NCBI GenBank assembly: GCA_040756435.1
Contig: JBFLZD010000026.1
Span: 1 to 52,100 of the forward strand
DNA from: Spirochaetota bacterium
GTDB taxonomy: Bacteria > Spirochaetota > UBA4802 > UB4802
Length of the DNA: 52,100 nucleotides
Direction: 5' to 3'
How positions within the stretch are numbered: position 1 is the stretch's first letter; each line of letters starts with the position of its first letter. The translations under genes were made by a program, and so were the position numbers. This document shows positions 46,223 through 52,100 of the stretch, in pieces. A model generated the notes under the pieces. The model saw nothing but the letters and a program-made list of their open reading frames with translations. It was not told the origin of the DNA and did not search any database.

Positions 46223-47418
46223 AGTTTGCTTTCATTAAATTTTGCTATTACATTTTTAGCATATAGTTGTTGAATTGTATGTTCATTATAGCCAATAGAT
46301 TGTAAAATTTCATCATTATTATAGCCAAGCGATACACCTGCTGAATGCGCAATATAGTTTTGCGATAAAAACTTAATTGGATTTCCAATCTGTTTAAATA
46401 CAGAACCCTTACCATCCATAATTGAAACTATCATATCGCGTTCAGAAAGCGGGGGATTGTTTATAGCTTCTTCAAGTGTTCTTACTGGTTCAATACAAGC
46501 ATCAACGTTTGAAAATACTGCAATCCAGTGTGATAAAGGTTGCGATGCAATAATAGCAGCAATCTTTTTTTTATGGAAATGAACAGCTTCAGGTGAAAAA
46601 TCCATATTTTGCAGTATATCAGTATAGCCAATTGCCTGGCAAAAACTCTGGAAAAACTTTGGTTCAATGGGCCCTACTGACAAAAAGCGTCCATCGGATG
46701 TTGGATAGTAATCATATATTCCCCCACCATTGAGCATTTGCGTTTCAGGCTGTGGTAATGGTTCGCCTTCCAGGTATGCTGCTGTGGTAAATGCACTCAT
46801 GGCAAATACGCCATCAGTAATAGAAATGTCTATATAATCTCCCTCACCAGTAGCCTGTCGTTTGATATATGCTGCTAATATACCAATTACCATATTCTTA
46901 GCACCACTGGCAATATCAGCAATCTGAATGCCGTGAAGGGAAGGGCCTGTAGTTTTCTTTCCTGAAAAGGAATCAACTCCAGATAGTGCCATGTAGTTGA
47001 TATCGTGTCCCGCTCGCAATGCGTAACTTCCTGTTTGCCCATAACCTGACAATGAACAATATATTATAGAAGAGTTAATGGTTTTTAAATCATTATATCC
47101 AAAACCCAACTTTTCCAGAACTTTTGGCCTGAACTGCTCTATAATAATGTCATAGTCTTTTACAAGTGCGTATATAATATCTTTTGCTTCCGGTGATTTT
47201 AAATCAAGTGCTAAAGACTTTTTACCACGGTTAATATGCGCATAAACAGCTGAAATACCATTAACAATTGGTGGAAGCATCCTTAACATATCGGGATTGT
47301 TGGGATTTTCCACTTTGATTATATCAGCACCTAAATCAGCTAACATCATGGTACCATAAGGACCAGGTAGCAGGTATGTGAAATCTAATATTTTAAGATT
47401 TTTCAATGGATAATTCAT
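46219..47418 (-). CDS. CoA-transferase family III protein (CaiB/BaiF), racemase-like
   Basis: 399 residues. The N-terminal motif LKILDFTYLLPGPYGTMMLADLGADIIKVE is typical of family III, as is NRGKKSLALDLKS. AGHDINYMALSG resembles the active-site histidine segment of alpha-methylacyl-CoA racemase, so that activity or a related CoA transfer is likely. The substrate is unknown. GAGG precedes the ATG. It is the first gene of the overlapping chain that continues through miaB, the SPOR gene and mutS. Confidence 0.88.
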   Translation of the reverse strand: MNYPLKNLKILDFTYLLPGPYGTMMLADLGADIIKVENPNNPDMLRMLPPIVNGISAVYAHINRGKKSLALDLKSPEAKDIIYALVKDYDIIIEQFRPKVLEKLGFGYNDLKTINSSIIYCSLSGYGQTGSYALRAGHDINYMALSGVDSFSGKKTTGPSLHGIQIADIASGAKNMVIGILAAYIKRQATGEGDYIDISITDGVFAMSAFTTAAYLEGEPLPQPETQMLNGGGIYDYYPTSDGRFLSVGPIEPKFFQSFCQAIGYTDILQNMDFSPEAVHFHKKKIAAIIASQPLSHWIAVFSNVDACIEPVRTLEEAINNPPLSERDMIVSIMDGKGSVFKQIGNPIKFLSQNYIAHSAGVSLGYNNDEILQSIGYNEHTIQQLYAKNVIAKFNESKL

Positions 47419-47753
47419 ATTTACCTCATGTTATACTACACTGTCAATGTCTATATGTATAAATAGATATTAGTCAAGTAAAAGTTTATGAGAATCTATC
47501 ATCCCTTTATTGATATTTTTCAATTGGTTGATTTTCATATAATTTCTGGCTTTATAAACTATGTCTTTATCATGATTGTAATTGGTGAAAAAGCTTTAGT
47601 ATGGCTTTCCAATGGTAAATTTGACGTTTTGAAAATTATATATCATTTTATTTGTAAAAATTTTTAGTATATTTTAATATAATTATTGTTTTTTATTTAT
47701 ACCTAGACTACATTATTTTTGGAATTTATTCAATTTTTTTATGGGGTAAATTA
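47419..47753. other. 335-base divergent intergenic region
   Basis: This region separates the minus-strand CoA-transferase gene from the plus-strand chemotaxis receptor and should hold both promoters. It is very AT-rich. I see no convincing -35/-10 pair, hairpin or RNA gene. A 59-codon open frame (47488-47667) lacks a ribosome site and is not called. Confidence 0.5.
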
Positions 47754-49880
47754 ATGCAACCAAAACAGCTTATCAAACAGTTTCAGAAATATGGGAGTGC
47801 TGTTATCTTATTTAATGCATTACTATTTGTCATTATTATGAGCAGCTCATTCCCATTATTTAAAGATATCAGGCTGTTATTAGCATTTATTATTTTCTGG
47901 GTTATATCTTTTTCATCATTATTCACATATTACATGTGGATGGTTATTAGTATACTACGATTATTTGAAAGTGAAGACCCACAAAAGCATGAAAAGATCT
48001 TTAATAAATTTAAGACAGGTGCACAACAAACAATGTTGCTTAATATGGGGTATTTAATTATTGTATATATCCCTTTGTTTTTCTTAATGTATTTTAAATT
48101 TGGGTACAATAACTTATATTATCATTTTTATGTTTTCTTTATTTTAGTGTTTGTGTTCTTATTTATTGGGTTCAATTCTATGCAGGTATGGTATACCAGG
48201 ACATATCCACTGGGACGTTTTGGGATACCAGTTGCAGTTCAAAGACTACGTAGTAAAATTATTAGCATAGTCATACCTATAACACTTTTAACATCTGTAT
48301 TTCTTCTGGTATTATTTTATCGTATAGATAAATCAAATGTTGATTCATTACTAACAGCCAGAATAAATGATAGTTTTACTACAATTCAATTAGATACTAA
48401 TGAAGCGTTTACTCAAAGCATACCAACTGTAATTAAAGAATATGGAGGCGTAATTCTTGTTTCTGAAGATAACATTGTTATTATGAGTAATAGAGATGAA
48501 TTTTTATCATTACCCCTTACGCAAACAATTAAAAAAGGAAACCAGCCACAATTTTTATATAATGATACCATTCAATTTATTCAAAATATAAAAGCTACCA
48601 GGTATTCAAAAGTAGATGGTGTATTTGAAGGCAATCACGCTGTGTTATTTGGTTATACTATGCCTCAGAGCAATCGTATTATAATGGCTGCATTTGATGA
48701 AAAGATATTGTATAAAACTGTATACAGAAGTTTATTTTTGATAATACTTGGCATGATAGTACTTAATTTAATCGTCAGATATCTTATTAACCGACAGCTG
48801 ATGAAACTTTCAAAAGCTATTGATATAGCTATGCCAGCCTTACAAAAGGCAACCAAAGGCGATCTGACAGGTGAAATTACATTAGTAAAATCACGTGATA
48901 TAATGGAGGATTTTATACGAAGTTTTATTGGTTTCAGGGAAGTTATTATTGAATTTATACAGAAATCTAATGAACTCAGCGAAAAGGTACTTATTTCATC
49001 CGAAGCCTTAGCATTCTCAGGAAAATCAATAAAGGAAGAGGCTTCACAACAGGCACAAAATATTGAACAGGTTACTTCAATTATAGCCGAAGTATCCAGT
49101 TCCTTTTATACAATTGCATCCGATGCCAATAAGCAAAGTGATATCTTGAAAAATCTTGAAGATATTGTTAATAATCTTAATGCTGCAATGAATACATTAA
49201 ATAACGATGCACAGCAGGTCATCGTAGCAATACGAGGAGTTGAAAAAAATGCTCATGATAGTGAAAATCTTGTTACCAGTACGGCAGAATCATCAAAGCA
49301 TATAGCAAGTTTTTTTGAAAATATTATGAATGTTATAGGATTAATATCTGATATTGCGGAACAGGTTAACCTTTTGTCACTAAATGCGTCAATTGAAGCA
49401 GCAAGAGCTGGTGAACATGGAAGAGGATTTGCTGTGGTTGCAGAAGAAATCTCAAGACTTGCAGACAGAACTTCGCAAAACCTTAAGGAAATTTCAAAAA
49501 TAATAAATGAAGGCAATAGTGCCATGAATAGCAACATGAGCATGATGGACACCATGCGAAAAGTATTGATGAATATCATGCAGGATATTGAACGCAGTGT
49601 AACATTAATAACAGGTTTTATTGAAACAATTAATCAAAGAGTTCAAGATTTTGCAAGGATTCATGAAGGCATTGCCAGTGCCAGCGAGTTTTCCAAAGGA
49701 CTATCGCTTTCAATGGCTGAATTGAGCGATAATACCAAAAAGATAGTCCAATCCATTGAAAACGTTAATGCAGTTGCAGGCCAATTTGTGGCATTATCTG
49801 AAAACCTTACAAACACTTCATCAGAACTTGAATCTATGGCAGCAGAACTTAAAAAAGTTATTGAGCGTTTTAAGATATGA
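47754..49880 (+). CDS. Methyl-accepting chemotaxis protein with multi-span N-terminus
   Basis: 708 residues. Four hydrophobic helices lie in the first 140 residues and a fifth at about 168-190. An extracytoplasmic loop (about 191-320), a sixth helix (about 322-342) and a HAMP-like region follow, then a long cytoplasmic coiled-coil signalling domain. The hairpin tip, about residues 535-565, reads [26 protein letters not shown], with the conserved [15 protein letters not shown] core that contacts CheA and CheW. GGGG precedes the ATG. The extra membrane helices before the usual TM-loop-TM unit are uncommon. No che or flagellar genes are nearby. A GCGATAGT-type word lies at 49700. Confidence 0.94.
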   Translation: MQPKQLIKQFQKYGSAVILFNALLFVIIMSSSFPLFKDIRLLLAFIIFWVISFSSLFTYYMWMVISILRLFESEDPQKHEKIFNKFKTGAQQTMLLNMGYLIIVYIPLFFLMYFKFGYNNLYYHFYVFFILVFVFLFIGFNSMQVWYTRTYPLGRFGIPVAVQRLRSKIISIVIPITLLTSVFLLVLFYRIDKSNVDSLLTARINDSFTTIQLDTNEAFTQSIPTVIKEYGGVILVSEDNIVIMSNRDEFLSLPLTQTIKKGNQPQFLYNDTIQFIQNIKATRYSKVDGVFEGNHAVLFGYTMPQSNRIIMAAFDEKILYKTVYRSLFLIILGMIVLNLIVRYLINRQLMKLSKAIDIAMPALQKATKGDLTGEITLVKSRDIMEDFIRSFIGFREVIIEFIQKSNELSEKVLISSEALAFSGKSIKEEASQQAQNIEQVTSIIAEVSSSFYTIASDANKQSDILKNLEDIVNNLNAAMNTLNNDAQQVIVAIRGVEKNAHDSENLVTSTAESSKHIASFFENIMNVIGLISDIAEQVNLLSLNASIEAARAGEHGRGFAVVAEEISRLADRTSQNLKEISKIINEGNSAMNSNMSMMDTMRKVLMNIMQDIERSVTLITGFIETINQRVQDFARIHEGIASASEFSKGLSLSMAELSDNTKKIVQSIENVNAVAGQFVALSENLTNTSSELESMAAELKKVIERFKI

Positions 49881-49926
49881 TGAAACGAACACTTACGCCA
49901 TTATTAGCATAAAGTGCACAATTTAT

Positions 49927-51222
49927 TTATTCCAAACCTGCTTTTTTAAATACATAATCAATATTATGCAAAAAATTTTCCAGTTTGAATATTTCTTCTA
50001 TTTCATCATGTGAAAGTTTTGCAGTTATTCTTTCATCATTCAGCGATAGTTCCTTTAAAGAGCCCCCTGCATTCCATACTTTCATTGCATTATCCTGTAC
50101 TATCTGGTAAGCTACTTCACGAGTATAACCTTTTTCTACCAGTTTAAGTAACAATCCCTGTGAATAAAACAATCCACCAGTTTTTTCAATGGTTTTCATC
50201 ATGGCATCAGGATATACATGAAGATTTTCAAGTATAAACATCATCTTTGTAAGCAGATAATCAAGTGCAATAGTGCTATCGGGCAATATTACACGCTCCG
50301 CTGATGAATGTGATATATCACGTTCATGCCACAATGTCATGTTATCCAGTGCTACCATAAGGTTTGCCTTTATGACCCGTGATAGCCCTGACACCCGCTC
50401 ACACAAGATGGGATTTCGTTTATGAGGCATTGCCGAGGAGCCTTTCTGACCTTTTTGAAAAGGTTCTTCAACTTCACGTACTTCCGTCCGTTGAAGGTGG
50501 CGTATTTCAGTTGCCAATTTATCCAGTGTTCCTGCGCAAATAGCTACAGCTGACATGTAGTGTGCATGTCTATCTCTTTGTATAATTTGTGTTGATATTG
50601 GATCAGGTTTAAGCCCCAATTTTTTACATACTATCTCTTCAACACGCGGATCAATATTGCTGAACGTGCCAACAGCACCTGAAAGCTTTCCATACGATAT
50701 TTCATCAATTGCATCCTGCATTCTTTTGCGGTTACGTAAAAATTCATGATAATACAATGCCATCTTAGTGCCAAATGTCGTTGGTTCTGCGTGAACGCCA
50801 TGGGAGCGCCCCATACATGGAGTATGTTTGTATTTGACTGCTAATTTTTTCAGTACTTGAAGAAGCTGGTCAATATCATGAAGTATAATTTCACCAGCCT
50901 GTTTCATTTGAATTGATAGTGCAGTGTCAACAATATCACTTGATGTGAGACCATAATGAATGTATCTGCTTGATGGTCCAACATATTCTGCAACGCAGGT
51001 TAAAAATGCTATCACATCATGGTGCACCTGATTTTCTATCTCTTCAATGCGGGTAACATTAAAGTTTGCTTTTTCTTTTATTATTGCCAAATCCTGCTGT
51101 GGTATAACTCCTAACTGTGCATTTGCTTCGCAGGCAGCTATCTCAATATCAAGCCATATTTTAAATTTATTTTCCAGTGACCATATATTAGCAATTTCTT
51201 TCCGTGAATACCTATCAATCAT
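49927..51222 (-). CDS. purB: Adenylosuccinate lyase
   Basis: 431 residues of the fumarase/aspartase superfamily. It cleaves SAICAR and adenylosuccinate in purine synthesis. The N-terminal MIDRYSRKEIANIWS, the HYGLTSSDIVDTA motif, MGRSHGVHAEPTTFG and the signature GSSAMPHKRNPILCE (near residue 262) are all intact. AGAGG before the ATG supports the start. It converges with the chemotaxis receptor gene. Confidence 0.97.
   Translation of the reverse strand: MIDRYSRKEIANIWSLENKFKIWLDIEIAACEANAQLGVIPQQDLAIIKEKANFNVTRIEEIENQVHHDVIAFLTCVAEYVGPSSRYIHYGLTSSDIVDTALSIQMKQAGEIILHDIDQLLQVLKKLAVKYKHTPCMGRSHGVHAEPTTFGTKMALYYHEFLRNRKRMQDAIDEISYGKLSGAVGTFSNIDPRVEEIVCKKLGLKPDPISTQIIQRDRHAHYMSAVAICAGTLDKLATEIRHLQRTEVREVEEPFQKGQKGSSAMPHKRNPILCERVSGLSRVIKANLMVALDNMTLWHERDISHSSAERVILPDSTIALDYLLTKMMFILENLHVYPDAMMKTIEKTGGLFYSQGLLLKLVEKGYTREVAYQIVQDNAMKVWNAGGSLKELSLNDERITAKLSHDEIEEIFKLENFLHNIDYVFKKAGLE
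50043..50054 (+). repeat. GCGATAGTTCCT word, copy 5 (long form)
   Basis: Exact 12-base copy inside purB, followed by TTAAAG. The coding strand reads Glu-Leu-Ser-Leu. Confidence 0.7.
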
Positions 51223-51406
51223 ATAAACCTCTTACTACACCTTATAATTCATAATAAATTAAAGAAAAAGTAAATTTTCCTTCAATAAGGAAAATAATCA
51301 AGTAAAAAAAAGATAATTTGGGATAGTTAGTAAATTACTGCTTGACGGATAGGATAACAATATAGCATCAATGTATAACAATACAAATTTTTAATCAGGG
51401 TATATC

Positions 51407-52100
51407 ATGGAATATCTTAATCAAATACGTGATTTTGTGTGGGGAGCCCCACTGATCATTTTGCTGCTGGGAACTGGAATATATCTTACCATATTGCTTA
51501 AAGGATTACAATTCAGGACGCTGTTTTCTTCATTATACCTGGCATTAATTAAACGAAAAGAGTACGGTGCACATCCTGGTGATATTTCACATTTTCAGGC
51601 TTTAATGACAGCACTGGCTGCCACTGTGGGCACTGGAAACATTGCAGGAGTTGCATCAGCTATTGCTATTGGTGGGCCTGGTGCAATGTTCTGGATGTGG
51701 CTTACCGGGTTATTTGGAATGGCCACAAAGTACAGTGAAGCTGTTTTGGCAGTCAAATATCGTGAAGTTGATGGACTGGGAACCATGTCCGGCGGGCCAA
51801 TGTATTACATAGAAAAAGGGTTAAAAAATAACTGGCTTGCCATGATTTTTGCAATATTTGCTGCATGTGCTGCATTTGGCACAGGTAACATGATACAATC
51901 AAACTCAGTTGCTGAAGCCATGAAAGCAACGTTTAACATTGACCACTGGATTACCGGGATTGCTCTTTTTATTTTAACTTTTCTTGTTATTATGGGTGGC
52001 ATCAAAAGTATCGCACGGGCAGCTTCGGCAATAGTTCCTGTGATGATTTTATTTTACATAATTGCTGGAACAATAATATTAATTATTTATCGATCAAATA
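51407..52100 (+). CDS. AGCS-family sodium:alanine/glycine symporter, N-terminal part (cut by window edge)
   Basis: An open frame from the ATG at 51407 (weak GGG six bases upstream) runs off the right edge, giving the first 231 residues of a protein that normally has about 450-500. The start [20 protein letters not shown] is a first membrane helix. The family signature [30 protein letters not shown] and the following [17 protein letters not shown] are clear, as is [16 protein letters not shown] proteins import small neutral amino acids with sodium at the inner membrane. It is divergent from purB across a 184-base spacer. Confidence 0.93.
   Translation, partial: MEYLNQIRDFVWGAPLIILLLGTGIYLTILLKGLQFRTLFSSLYLALIKRKEYGAHPGDISHFQALMTALAATVGTGNIAGVASAIAIGGPGAMFWMWLTGLFGMATKYSEAVLAVKYREVDGLGTMSGGPMYYIEKGLKNNWLAMIFAIFAACAAFGTGNMIQSNSVAEAMKATFNIDHWITGIALFILTFLVIMGGIKSIARAASAIVPVMILFYIIAGTIILIIYRSN

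Noticed and set aside
47488-47667. 59-codon open frame upstream of the chemotaxis receptor
   Set aside because: No ribosome site, AT-rich hydrophobic composition expected by chance, and no neighbour relation.
1-52100. tRNA, rRNA, CRISPR array, prophage or toxin-antitoxin system
   Set aside because: No T-loop-like GTTCGA segments in plausible context, no regularly spaced repeats and no phage or toxin-antitoxin signatures were found.

Overview
The window looks like chromosomal DNA of an AT-rich, diderm, motile, signalling-rich bacterium. An outer membrane is implied by an OmpA-type C-terminal domain and a SPOR-domain protein. Chemotaxis, c-di-GMP and partner-switching (RsbU/STAS) genes are present, together with an McsA-McsB-ClpC cluster. 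This combination would fit a member of the Spirochaetota, but that is inference from gene content; there is no rRNA or tRNA gene here to settle it. Almost all of the sequence is ordinary protein-coding DNA on both strands with short spacers. I found no tRNA, rRNA or CRISPR array and only one mobile-element remnant.

Layout. 2-3425: the tail of a TPR protein, an RsbU-type phosphatase, an anti-anti-sigma factor and a receiver-histidine kinase. 3599-5875: a MoxR ATPase / VWA protein pair. 6060-8199: argG with a shortened acyl-CoA dehydrogenase-like gene. 8365-9903: a membrane diguanylate cyclase. 9904-14227: an especially AT-rich stretch with a dead IS3 orfA and a three-gene operon of exported CsgG/LpoB-like and TPR proteins. 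14272-16430: argD-argF. 16671-20728: mcsA-mcsB-clpC. 20924-25703: a phospholipase D/cardiolipin synthase, a PtsN-zinc ribbon fusion, folC, aroE and a small unknown gene. 25868-31532: a thiD-thiN fusion, nif3-like, a coiled-coil zinc-ribbon protein, RNase HI and recJ. 31517-34464: a PQQ-propeller/OmpA protein and an HhH-GPD-like protein. 34714-38844: murJ, an esterase-fold protein, a small membrane protein and a HEAT-repeat protein. 39112-41249: nfeD-slipin. 41250-47418: caiB-like, miaB, SPOR and mutS in one overlapping chain. 47754-52100: a chemotaxis receptor, purB and the start of an AGCS sodium:amino-acid symporter.

Pathways. Arginine biosynthesis (argD, argF, argG) is split over two loci. 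Protein quality control is represented by McsAB-ClpC and NfeD-slipin, DNA repair by MutS, RecJ, RNase HI and an HhH protein, and envelope biogenesis by MurJ, SPOR, OmpA and cardiolipin synthase. The signalling genes near the left edge plausibly form one partner-switching cascade.

The most unusual signal is not a gene. The octamer GCGATAGT (often GCGATAGTTCCT) recurs at least 16 times on both strands, in different reading frames and in unrelated genes, far more often than base composition would predict. It behaves like a genome-wide DNA word, comparable to HIP1 or uptake/segregation motifs. Secondary points of interest are the CsgG-like operon, the PtsN-zinc ribbon fusion, a RecJ with a roughly 110-residue insertion, and an HhH protein with a glycosylase-like aspartate but no catalytic lysine.
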